64,000 bases of DNA, from positions 1,674,001-1,738,000 of the forward strand of contig JADFUC010001453.1 of assembly GCA_019722365.1 (NCBI GenBank), written 5' to 3'. This stretch comes from Lithospermum erythrorhizon (lineage: Eukaryota > Streptophyta > Magnoliopsida > Boraginales > Boraginaceae). Below the pieces are notes generated by a model. That model searched no databases. It saw only the letters and a program-made list of their open reading frames with translations, and had not been told where the DNA came from. Position 1 is the stretch's first letter. Each line of letters opens with the position of its first letter. The position numbers were made by a program, and so were the translations under genes. Positions 12,621-23,690 of the stretch are shown piece by piece.

Positions 12621-15600
12621 TTTTGAAGATGCTGCAAATACTCTCCTTTGTATTTCGACTTGGATAATACAAACTACTAAATACATACGTTTTTTAGCCT
12701 TTATAATTTAAATAGAACCTTCTTCTCGTTGACCAATAATTAAAATAATTTATTCATTAATCTTTAGACAAACGTGGTCAGATTGTTTAAGATGCTTTTA
12801 TTGTACAAAAAAGGATTGGTAGACATTAAAAAATTCCTCGTGTTGCATTTGGTAGTACTCATGCAATTAATATTGTAGGAATGCATGTTTTTCAGAATTA
12901 TTTTTAAATTAGTTAAGTTTAGTGTTTTACTAGTGATTTTGAATTGGTTAAGTTTTTATTTTAACGGGAATGAAAAAATGATGATAGAACCATTATGCTT
13001 AAGCATGTTGCTTAAACAACTAATTCATTTATTAGCTAGGAGATGAACGTCAATTATTGATGTAATAGACTGAGATGTAATTCTCGATCAATTCCAGTTT
13101 TATTGGACTGATTCAAACACTACTACAAACTACTTTACATTGCTTTTTATAAGCTTTATTTGATAGATAAGTTATATCTTAGCTACCGTATGGTAGCTTG
13201 GATAAGCTCTATATGTTTAACAAAGTAAGATATCACTAGTTTTAGATAATTTACAGGACTCAATTGCCCTAAAAGCCATTCCTCCATCTCAACAATCTCG
13301 GATTAGAACAACTTTAAAATTCTGGAACTAAAACTGTATTGTACACAGTGAAAATTTATTAAAAAATAAATTAAAATGATTAAGACGATTTAATCAAATT
13401 AATTTAATCGAGCCACTAAAAAATGACATAGGCTACGCTCGAACAACCCTAAATTTAACGCAAAAACCTCATATGAACAAGGGTTTCCGAAAATAGCCAT
13501 TTGTAATTAAACGTGACATTAAATTGAGGTTTGGCGCTAAAATTCCTAATTTTATCTAATTAAAATCGCCAAAGGGCCTGTAGCGTCCGAAGTTCCGTAG
13601 TTCAAAATAAATACCATTACTCCGCCTCTAAAAGATCGCTCAATTTTCTCTTTTTCAATGTGGGCCACAATAATTTAAAAATTCCACCAACAAAAATTGA
13701 CAACTTATGATTACTATATATATATATTACCTCTTACGCCAAGAGATTTTTCAATTGTTTAAAATTAACAAATTTTATGACAAGCATTAATTGATATTCA
13801 ACTTTATTAATCAAAATTATTATATTAACAAGAGTAAGTTGAAAAATATTATATGTTGATGTATATTTCACATAATAATATATAATAAAATTTTATAAAG
13901 TATTTGGCTTGTCATAATTATTACGTCATTGATATATATGGTTGTGTTAGGGCATTATAAAAAGTTATATAGATAATAGATATTAATTTTTTAATTTATC
14001 CAAAAATCACATTGAGTAATTAAGAATTTTATAATTTTCTACTTATGACATAAATGAGTATCTCACGTTAATGCCCGACTCTGACAATTAAAAAATTAAA
14101 ATATTTTGATGTAAAATTATGTCTTTTCTCATTCTGCTAGTAGTATTTAACTAGCGAATTGCAAAGCGCATTGTAGCTGCTTTATAAGCTTTTATAAGCG
14201 CGTTAACACCTTTGGGTTAGTTAATTGCAAGTGGGTACGGTAGTTGATTTATAAGTTTATGCTAACACCCTTTAAGTTTAAGGGGGTATGACGTCATAAA
14301 AACTTTTATCATTAGTAGCGGTGCAATTACCACCATAATTTGAATACCTTTTATCCATTAGAAAGATTAAGAGGATTAATTTAATGAACAAATTCATCCA
14401 CTTATATACATATTGATTTGAATAACAAATTATAATATTTTAGTAAATTACCTTAAACATATTAATATTTTAAATATTTTTCATCGTATATTATATAATA
14501 CTTTGTATTAACTAATATTAATTCTTTTCCAATACTATTTTTAATTACTATATGTGAATTATTAAGCTACAAATTTCAATCAGAACAAATTTACATGTTT
14601 TAAACAAAAAATTTAAAAATTCTTCAACTTTGACATCAGTTTCAACCGACAAAACTTAAAAATTAGCTTTTAAAAACATCATTCTACCTCCATCTCTTAA
14701 AAAAGCGCACTGATTATTAATAGCTAAAATTATTTAAATTAATCACCAAATTTAAAATTTATAAATACTAAATTTCATGATCTATTTCTAAAAGATCGCT
14801 CAATTTTCTCGCTCAATACCAAAATTATTTAAAACTCAACCGAAAAAACTAAAAATATGAAGACCGCAAACTACCTCTATCTCTAAAATGTCATTGGTTA
14901 AAATTATTTAAAACTCAACCACCAAAATTTAAAATATATAAATAAAAAATATAGCGTATTTCACTAAAAGATTGTTCAATTTTCCTTTTCAATAGCCACA
15001 ATTATTTAAAACTCCGCCAACAAAATTGATAGTTTATGACATTACATATTATAAAGTAGTTCAAACCATTATATGTCGATACATATTTCACATAATAATA
15101 TAACAAAATTTTATAAAGTATTTTGAGTTCAAATTAAAACGCCAACTTGTCATAATTATTTACGCTATTCATACATACACTAATACTTTTATCCATCGTG
15201 AAAGATTGTCTAGATTAATTTTTAATGATCAAATTTCATAAACCTTCTTATCCTAATTTATATAGATACTGATTTGAATAACAAATTTCAATAAGAACAA
15301 ATTCTATATTTTTCAAACAAAAAATTTGAAAGTTCTTCAACTTTGATGAGAATTTTTAATTATAAACTCAATTATTTTATACATGTATAATTTTGACAAA
15401 AAATATGCAAAAAACTATTATTTTTAACCCAAAATTATTCTTAACATAATAGTTTGATTATTCAAGTAAAAATAATGTATTAATTTTATATCAAACTTAA
15501 TAATTTTATTAAGATAATTCTATAATTTCATACATATCCAACTTTAACAGATTTGTATTTGTAGAGCTCTATAAGAAAATATTTCTTTTATTTGCATGTA

Positions 15601-16186
15601 ACCCTATATTATGATTTCAGATTAGCCTTTCGCTTAATTAAAATTTATTAAAATACAATTATATCCTTCATTAAAATGATTTTAATCAAGCAAGCAGTAG
15701 CAGAGGTAAACTTTTAAGCTCAAATCGCCTTTTTATATAAATATAGATTACCTACTTGTTTTAAAGAATTTCACTTCCTCAATATTTAATCTCCCTCAAA
15801 ATAGAATATAACGGATATACATTAGTTATTAATATTGAGTTTGGTTGTTATTTGTTGTTCATAATTGCACCCATATTTGTACTTGGACTCTTGGGTCCGC
15901 TATGAGTAATATGCAATTAATCCATTATACATCCACTTAGAATGTCAAATTGTCAATTTTGTATCATAACTCCATATATAAATCGTTTGATGATTTTGAT
16001 AATAAAAGATAAAACGAAATATACAATATATGTGAAATAGAGATTTATTTTAACGATGAAGTTGACAATAGTATTCCTCCTCTTGAGAGTGAAAATGAAA
16101 ATCAAGAGTACAATTCAACAATACCAAACGTAACACATAATTAAACCACACTCATAGTTTGAGATGGAACATAATACATATACTCA
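12621..16186. other. Intergenic region between SDR copies, with a dispersed short repeat family
   Basis: Very AT-rich with no gene. Degenerate copies of one repeat occur at about 13618-13930, 14785-14850 and 14955-15165. They share CTAAAAGATCGCTCAATTTTC-like starts, an ATAATTTAAAA..CCACCAACAAAA segment and CACATAATAATATAACAAAA. A further degenerate start lies at 4457. A small hairpin (AGCTACC-GTAT-GGTAGCT) lies near 13180-13197. This looks like remnants of an old non-coding repeat that I do not recognise. Confidence 0.5.
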
Positions 16187-18502
16187 TTAGAAAGAGCCAA
16201 CCTCATTTCTCTCAAAAAATAACCCAGAGGGTCCACCTTTAGGCAACAATGCCAAATTCACTGGACTTTCACCACCTTCTTCAGGAGTTATAAACCCAAG
16301 ATTAAATGTTAAATCAGTTTTAACAAAGCCAGGATCAACAGCATTGATGAGGATTTTTGGGTACTTTTTGGCCATAATTCTTGTGTATGCATTTAGGACT
16401 GCTTTTGAGAGCTTGTATGCTGAGAAATAAGCTGGCCAACCTTTGACTATATAAGAGCCATCTTTACGATCTTTAAGATATGCCTTTATCACCTCATCCA
16501 CCTTGTCTTCCGTGAGTTCGTCAACATTGCTTAGCACACCAATCGCCCATTCATTTGATAAATACTGCAAACACCAATGACTTTTTTACATATATTATAT
16601 CACAATATTTGCCATGGCAAGGCTAGAACAGTGTTACTAATCAAAATCACTTGTTACCAACACTTGCCTAAATTAGTTCTAAGACCAACCGGCTCAATGA
16701 AAAAACGAAGGGAGTATTATATACGACACTTAATGTGTGTAAATAAGATTAAGATCAAAATAAGGTTCTTTAAGTAATAATGGAGGGCACATATATGTGT
16801 ACCTTAAGCATCCCCATGGGTGAGGAGACGTTCACAATTCTTGGTGCGTCAGAAAGCAAGAGGAGAGGAATAAATGCTTCAGTCACTCTCTTTGTGCCAT
16901 AATAGTTTGTCTCCATGCATTGCTCTGCCCATTCATATGTATCAGTTTCACTTTCTTTTGCCTTGTCTAGGTCTTCCTTTTGCTGCATAGATCAAAGTTT
17001 TGCATTCATATGACTATTAATTCTCATCTCTACTTTTCCCAAAGGCGAATTAAACTTTAAAATGTTGTCCTAAGTTAGGAAATCATTCATCTGTTTGAAG
17101 TCATCCTCCAGATTCCAAAAGCAACCAATTTCCATTGGGTACCAAAGTATGCTGCAATTATCTTTCGCTTCAAACAGAACTCCAATGCTTGTAGTATTTC
17201 GGATAATATTATGGGAAGTACTAGTACTAGAGCAGTATACAGCTCACCTTTTGGTTTGTAAGATTGTATGAATTGTATGAACACTACTTATCTATCAAAA
17301 AAAGGAAATCATTCATCTCTTCCAAATAAGTTTTTATCTCCTTGCAAGTATTAGGATGGAGGCCATTGGAGGGGCTAGAGGGCTACTACCATTCCTTCCC
17401 TTAAATCCGTCACTATTAGCATTGTCAACGGACCAGATAATACTTGTTCGATACTCAATCCAATTCAGTTTTCTTGTCCGTCACAGACTCACAGCCCTCT
17501 TTTGCATTTTGCATATAAGAGCGGCTTGGATCCTCTATTACCTTGTGTGACTATGTGGCACGGTTCTCACATGATTACATGTTAAACTAGCAAGTGATTG
17601 TATTTGTAGAGAGAAGATGGTTATGCAACAAAATTATGTCAAACGAGACATAGAGTTTACATACCACAGAGTTGGACATTTCTGCCATATGACCGTTAAG
17701 TAGTTCTCTGTAAGATTCTTGATCAGCCATAACTCCTGATACTCCAGCATTGTTCATCTACAACAAGTTTTCACATGATTGAGTATTAGTAAATCAAGAA
17801 CATTTTTTGTTAAATATCAGAAATAATAAGAGGACATAAAGTAATCAAAAGAAAAAAAATTAGTGTGAGAGTATATAATATTTTAAGTTAAATATCAGAA
17901 ATAATAAGAGGACATAAAAATTAGTGTTGCTGATGTGAATAAGTATTTGTAAATCAAGAATGAAAAGAAAAACATGACACTTGTCACGATCACTAGTCAC
18001 TATCGTATAAAATATCATATAAATTAATGTATGTAACAGACATCAAAAGTATGATTGAAAGAAAAAAGTTGAAGTACCAAGATATCGAGTTTCCCAAATT
18101 TGTGTTTGATGAAGTCCACTAAAGAGTCAACGCTGGATTGGTTGCACAGATCAAGTTGATGAAAAAGCAAGATATGTTCAGAAATACCAGAAGCTTTTAG
18201 CTTCTCTATGGCTTGGGCTCCTCTTTCAACATCCCTTGCAGTTACCACTACTGTGATCCCTTTAGCTGCCAATTGCTTGCATATCTCAAATCCTATTCCT
18301 TTGTTTGCCCCAGTAACAACAGCAACACTAACAAAAACATAAATAAAACATCCGGAAAAGAGTTAACCGGTTATCAAATTGTATCACTTTGGATCAGACA
18401 TAATCGCGAAGATGTGATGCCCATATATTATCACAAAATAACATCGATTAGATCATCCATATCAAAATAACTGGTAAATAACAAAAAGTACCTTCCTTCC
18501 AT
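16187..18502 (-). CDS. Short-chain dehydrogenase/reductase, neomenthol dehydrogenase/salutaridine reductase type (copy 2)
   Basis: Five exons on the minus strand: 18492-18502, 18078-18327, 17665-17757, 16803-16982, 16187-16564; 303 aa with closed phases. Same intron positions and motifs as copy 1: [21 protein letters not shown], and PGFVKTD. The 11-nt first exon encodes MEG plus two bases. The equivalent of copy 1's ATG is lost here, so translation must begin about 30 nt later than in copy 1. Exon 2 is almost identical to copy 1, while exons 3-5 are clearly diverged (for example [18 protein letters not shown] against MVDNAVSYKQLVVANISEI). Intron 3 contains a short retroposon with target duplication. 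Intron 2 contains a ~32-bp direct repeat (about 17812 and 17886, TAAATATCAGAAATAATAAG). Likely an NADPH ketone reductase; the substrate is unknown. Confidence 0.9.
17077..17318 (+). mobile_element. Short non-LTR retroposon insertion (5'-truncated LINE tail or SINE) with 16-bp TSD
   Basis: The 16-bp direct repeat AGGAAATCATTCATCT flanks the insert perfectly at 17077-17092 and 17303-17318. The insert (17093-17302, about 210 bp) ends in a short A tract (TATCAAAAAAA) just before the second repeat. Target duplication plus 3' A tail is the signature of LINE-machinery retroposition, in plus orientation. No reverse transcriptase coding is visible, so it is a truncated LINE 3' end or a SINE. It sits in intron 3 of SDR copy 2, and intron 3 of copy 1 has no counterpart, so it postdates the duplication. 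Confidence 0.8.
17931..18348. repeat. Gene-conversion-like tract shared with 11731-12150
   Basis: Partner of the tract in SDR copy 1. It spans the end of intron 2, exon 2 and the first ~20 bases of intron 1, with near identity that stops sharply after ATAAATAAAA on one side and before TGATGTGAAT on the other. Confidence 0.85.
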
Positions 18503-21042
18503 GGTAGAACTGGTAATTGAAAGAACAAAATATAGTTTTGTTGATGTTTGACGATGCTGCAAATGATACCCTTTTGATTTAAACTTTGATAGAACTCTCA
18601 AACTACTACATACATGTGTTACACTTTATAATTTGTATAGAAGCTTCTTCTTCTCGTTGACCAATTGTGTGATAAAACAACAAATATGTGAGCATTAAAA
18701 AATTGATTCATCAATGTGACACAAACGCGTGGTTTGATTATTCTAGAAGATATGCATAATGCATTATTGGAGGGACGTGGGATGGTTGACTTTTAATGAT
18801 CTGAATCACTACTCGAAAAGTGTGAGACCATCACATGAATTCTTGAGATTCGTGTTATGTAATATCAAGGAGAAGTTTTTTGTAAAATGCATTTCAATGG
18901 ATCAGGGACTCGAAGTTTAAGTCAGTATATAGCTATCTAAAATACTAAAGTTTTTATGTTGACAGCAACTAAGTTTCCGAAGTAGATAATGTGAGGGGCT
19001 GTTGGCTGTTCATAGTGTTCACCTGGACACTATTTTGACTATTTCTGACGGCAATATGTTCAAGCAGTCAAACCAATTCTAACCGGATACTAATGACAAC
19101 TTTGATAGCTCGTAGAAGATACTCCGTACAATCTTTGGGAGCAAGATGTCTAGTGTTACGTATCTGAGTTGTTATACACACACCTAGATAAGCCAAAGTT
19201 GTTTTCGAAATGACTATTTCTGCCCCTCCTATTCAAGTCAGGCGACCAGAAGTTTCATTAAAGCGCAAAATCATTATTTCACTAAAAGCTTACTTATTCC
19301 GTGTGCTGATAAAAGATACCCTGTTAGTATTCCTCAATTTTTTTCAATTAGCATATAAAATGAAGAATGTCTCTAAATTATGAAAATGTCAGCTTTCAAA
19401 ATTACAATTGAAGTTCTAATTATTGAGATTAAAATTTGAATAATTTTGAGAAATACTAGTCCCGAAGTTTGGATGGTATATATTTATATGAAACTTTTAA
19501 CTATTGTTTTTTATGATGAGGTCATGACGGTAAAGTAAATTATATATTTAATTCTTACATTAAGATGAGATTTGGGAGGTTAAACTCATGTACACCATAT
19601 GAGCTCTTAGCTCGAATTTTACTAATGTGAGTCAACACATTCGAACTTATCGAGACATGCATGGGCTCATCATCAAGGCTAGGAATATTTTGATGACTTG
19701 TTCCATATTAAAAAATCTGACCATGTTTATCAGAATATCAATTTTTTAAATTGTTTATTAGTTTCCACACTTGAATTGGTTTTATTTTGGACATACAAAT
19801 GGTCATTCTATCATAGCTAGATGATTCTTCCATAAATGTTTTGCACGACTAAAATGGATTTAGTTTTTCTATCATATTTTCGATCATGCTATAGTATGTT
19901 AATAATATTTTACCATAATCCATTATAAGTCTCTATGATATTCAAATTTATAGCATTTTATTCGCTAATAACAAAGTTTTCAACAGAAAACACATGGCTT
20001 TTTATTTGTGCCTGGCTTTGTCCGCTAACAGAAATTTTATGAACTGGGCCAAAAGATCCATTTTCAAACCTTAAATGAAAATGGCTGCACCAGTGGATCG
20101 AATATCCAAGCCCCATTCAACTACTTTCAGTGGGTTAATATGTTGAGGGGTCCGACACATATTCCATGTATTGTAGTAATTATTTTCTATATTTCACAAT
20201 TTTTTTTTATGCGGGGTCGGTTCAAAAAATTTAATTCGATAATCATATATTGTAATTTGAGAATGAAATTCAATACAATTAATGTTTGATAGATATATTT
20301 AAATTAATCAATCTATTCGAGTATATATTAGGACCAATTATTATAGAAATAATAGTTTAATTGAATAAGAAGTGGTATAACAAATTTTAGTAAAATTTCA
20401 ATTTATGATTCATTGAATAATACTTTTATAATACTCTCAATAAATACTCAACATATTTTCAATTAAAATATATTTGATTTAAAATTCTAATTGAAAGTTC
20501 AGAACAGTTCCGACATAGAAAATAAACGTCGGAATGGAACAAATTTCGCAATATATTATGTACGGATTATTAAATAATTTGAGATCTTGTTGACAATCAC
20601 GAATTTCACCAAACAATAGTATTTTTTAAAAATAAAATAATCATTTTGTCAATATAAATTCATCAATTATTACACTTAAAAATAGTTTGTCGGAGCACAT
20701 TCCTCCAACTAAAAAGTTTGGGTTCGAATCTCAATGAAAACATATTAGTTAACATTATTCTCTAGTTGTAATAATTACTAAAAAGTCTTAAATTTACAAT
20801 AATTTCATAATCTTATAAGTAATAATATTTTTGCATTTGAAAAAATATCATCGTGTATCAAAAAAATAAAAAAATCAGTCGGCAACATCTGAGTCGAATC
20901 TCCCAACCAACAATCCCAATATGGAAAGAAACTAAAGATACCCCCACCCCCATTAATGTCGTCTTCAATTTGGTCACCAACAAACTAACTAAGTAATAAT
21001 ATTCACTATATATACATGATTTGATCCCATAACCAAAAAATC
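18503..21042. other. Intergenic region
   Basis: AT-rich, about 2.5 kb, no gene recognised. It contains one TACTCCGTA motif at 19120-19128. Its right end should hold the promoter of the GPX3-like gene. Confidence 0.6.
21007..21017 (+). promoter_or_regulatory. Candidate TATA box of the GPX3-like gene
   Basis: CTATATATACA lies about 26-36 bases before the ATG at 21043. If used, the 5' UTR would be very short. Position and sequence are the only evidence. Confidence 0.35.
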
Positions 21043-23073
21043 ATGCCTTTACTTATTAGTTTGTCCAACTTGGTATCTATCCTCCTTGTTGTATTTGCAT
21101 TTTTTGTGTTTTATAAGTACCCATCTCTTACTTCTTCTCCATTACAAATGGCTACTCAAGACTCTTCTAAATCCATCTATGATTATACTGTTAAGGTATA
21201 CTGTTTTTTTTTTAGTTTTTGAATAGTTTGAGTATTTTTTTTTATATGGGGTGTTTTTTATTTTGTGAAAAGGCAAAAAAGATTGCAACTTTGCATAAAA
21301 ATAAATAAGGTTCTTGATATTTGTGGATTTAATTATTATGAAATATTTTGATTGGTGTGTTTTTTGGGCGGATTTGCCAATGTTAGAATGTTCACAAGAT
21401 AATTTAAACCATATATGGAGCTATGTATCTACTTCATGCACCACTTTTTCCACAAGTTTTAGTTTTGTTGAGTTGTTTTCCCTCTATGTTTATTTGTGTT
21501 CAACTTATGCAAGTAATGCAACTATAGTATGTTGTCATTTTTGTAGTCCTACATAATACGGAGTAGTATTCATGATTGATTATAATGGAGTATTGATTAT
21601 TGCAGGATATTCAGGGAAATGATGTGCCCTTGAGCAATTACAAGGATAAAGTTCTAATCATAGTGAATGTTGCTTCCAAATGGTAAAATGATGTGTTCTT
21701 ATGTTTGATGTTTAGTCATAACTCATATATGTAACCTTGTTAAATGTGTCGGCACGATGAAATGATAATGAATAATCCATTATGTAACTAGTTACGAAGA
21801 ATAGATGATTCGTGAGTCGTGACACGTTAAGTTCTACGTTCTATCAGGGGATATCGACAATGTGATACATTGATACTCTTTTTTTTCCCCCTTTTTAACG
21901 GGTACTCGGAACCGCTACTATTTGACTGTGCATTGGGTAAACCTCGAGCTGACGCAATAGCCTGCAAAACAGGCTCGACCAAGAAAGTGCTGGTAGGAGA
22001 ATCGAACTCACAGTGACAAGCTCACCTACTACTCTACCAACTTGGCCATCCTTGCGGGTTGTGATACATTGATACTTGTTGTCAAATGTAGATGTTAAGT
22101 AATTGTTATGTTGTTAACTTTTTATGCAGTGGTTTGACAGAAGCAAACTACAAGGAATTGAATGTTTTATATGAGAAGTACAAGGATCAAGGTATGTTTC
22201 TCTTCTTTTATGGGGATTTTAGCATAAAAATTCTGTCTTAACAAGTCCTTCAATGTATGAAAGTATAAGGGATCCCATAAGTAAGCATGTCGTGTTTAAC
22301 AGGTTTAGAAATTTTAGCATTTCCATGCAATCAGTTCGCTTGGCAAGAACCTGGAACCAATGAGGAGATTCAAGAAACTGTCTGCACTAGGTTCAAGGCT
22401 GAGTTCCCCGTATTTGATAAGGTAATATTTGGTCGAGTATACTGTATATATAAGGATTTCCTGCTTTGTATTGCTCGACTAATTTGTACTTGTTTTTTCC
22501 GATACCATGTCTCACAATTTTTCATCTCTATCGTTAGGTTGAGGTCAATGGAAAGAATACAGCACCACTTTTTAAGTTTCTAAAGTCTGAAAAAGGTGGT
22601 CTACTACTGGATGCCATCAAGTGGAACTTCACTAAGTTTCTTGTGAATAAAGAAGGCAAGGTTGTAGAGAGATATGGACCAAGGACTTCACCTCTTCAAT
22701 TTGAGGTACAATTGACGGAAATAGTTACCCTTCTTTCCATCTGTTTTGCTCCTCTTTGATTTACTTGCTGACATACGTAACGAGATATTAAAGATCAAGC
22801 ACATTCGGCCATCACAAAGATTTTATGTACTCGTTAAATAACAATGCGATGCAAATATATAGACGTACAATTAGGCCTTTCTGAATCTTTTAAGTTCTAA
22901 CTTCTGAGTGTCATTTGTTTCACAGGAAGACATAAAGAAGCTGTTGGCTCTTGATACACCGCAGTTAGTTTCTTACTATGTTTTGTTCCTACGTCTCTAT
23001 ATGCTTAAATTTAATCTCGGATATTACTGTGGTTCCTACATTTATACTTGCGTTGTTTTGCAGGGATTCTTAA
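21043..23073 (+). CDS. GPX3: GPX3-like thiol (glutathione-type) peroxidase with N-terminal membrane anchor
   Basis: Seven exons: 21043-21195, 21606-21682, 22130-22191, 22303-22421, 22538-22705, 22926-22963, 23064-23073; 208 aa, phases closed. An N-terminal hydrophobic segment (about residues 5-24) followed by a YKYPS stretch resembles Arabidopsis GPX3, whose anchor places it in the secretory pathway, although homologs are often labelled mitochondrial. The catalytic domain has Cys77 (NVASKCG), Gln108 in FPCNQF, Trp166 in KWNF, and the resolving Cys125 (ETVC), all typical of plant thioredoxin-dependent GPX that reduce H2O2 and lipid peroxides. Odd points are FAWQEPG where FGSQEPG is usual and GGLLLD where GGLFGD is usual. 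The last exon is only 10 nt; without splicing at 22963 the frame would run on with an unrelated tail. The long intron 2 holds a SINE. Confidence 0.9.
21861..22076 (-). mobile_element. tRNA-derived SINE with 17-bp TSD in GPX3 intron 2
   Basis: The 17-bp direct repeat TGTGATACATTGATACT occurs at 21861-21877 and 22060-22076. The 182-bp insert between them reads, on the minus strand, a tRNA-like head with A-box (TGGCCAAGTTGG) and B-box (GAGTTCGATTCTC). It ends in a purine/A tail (GGGGAAAAAAAA), seen on the plus strand as CTTTTTTTTCCCC. These are the diagnostic features of a plant SINE transcribed by RNA polymerase III. It is antisense to GPX3. Confidence 0.9.
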
Positions 23074-23311
23074 GGCAAAATCCATTTCAATCAACCAAAT
23101 CATGTCACAATTTTAATTTTTCAATAAGCTATGTAGCACTTGAGTTGTAAACTGATTCTTGGTATACTATCTGTAGAATTTACACTCTTTTCGCTCTTAT
23201 TTTTTTCTTATATATTTTTATCATCATCTCTTTCGGTCTTTTTTTGTTCAAAGCTTCTGAGATATGTCAGAATCAATAACCTACATTATCAGAATATCCG
23301 AATGTTGAGAT
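23074..23311. other. GPX3 3' flank
   Basis: Probable 3' UTR and spacer of the GPX3-like gene, ending where similarity to the retroelement terminal repeat begins. Nothing else seen. Confidence 0.5.
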
Positions 23312-23690
23312 TTCCGACAAACAAACTTTGGGAGTTGGTTGTCTTCCTTGATAGCTTTGAACAATTCTATATATACTTTGAGGCGGTTTTTGAGTGGGAG
23401 AATTTGCATTTTCAACTTTTTCATTCCCAAAACAATTTCTCTCAAGCCCTATCATCATCTTTGATACAAAGGTTCTCTTGATTAATTTGTGCATTAACAA
23501 GAGGGTGATTCTTAGTATCCCTAAGACGTTCGATCCACCCCGGAGCACATATATAGAGGCGAAATAGTCTTAAAGCGAAGGGCAATGCTTACAAGTGTTT
23601 CGAGAATATGTAATTTTAGTCTGCTTCACATAAGCCTAGTGTTTCTCTTTGACAACACTTGACGCTCTAACGATCTTTCCTCGGAAAGTG
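23312..23690 (+). repeat. Upstream long terminal repeat remnant
   Basis: Matches 30545-30890 over most of its length: GATAGCTTTGAACAATTCTA against GACAGCTTTCAGCAATTTAT, then TGAGGCGG, TTTGCATTTTCAAC, CCCTATCATCATCTTTGATA, AGCACATATATAG and TTTGACAACACTT, with several indels. It lacks the GC-rich segment (about 30420-30540) that precedes the match in the other copy. Confidence 0.7.

Noticed and set aside
17356..17550. Plus-strand frame in SDR copy 2 intron 3
   Set aside because: Lies in an intron with no similarity to a protein family.
21878..22059. A tRNA gene in GPX3 intron 2
   Set aside because: Has A- and B-box-like motifs but no cloverleaf that I can fold; the TSD and A tail identify a SINE.
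22908..23150. Longer GPX3 C-terminus by reading through after LALDTPQ
   Set aside because: The extension is hydrophobic and unlike any GPX; splicing 22963 to 23064 gives the normal short tail.
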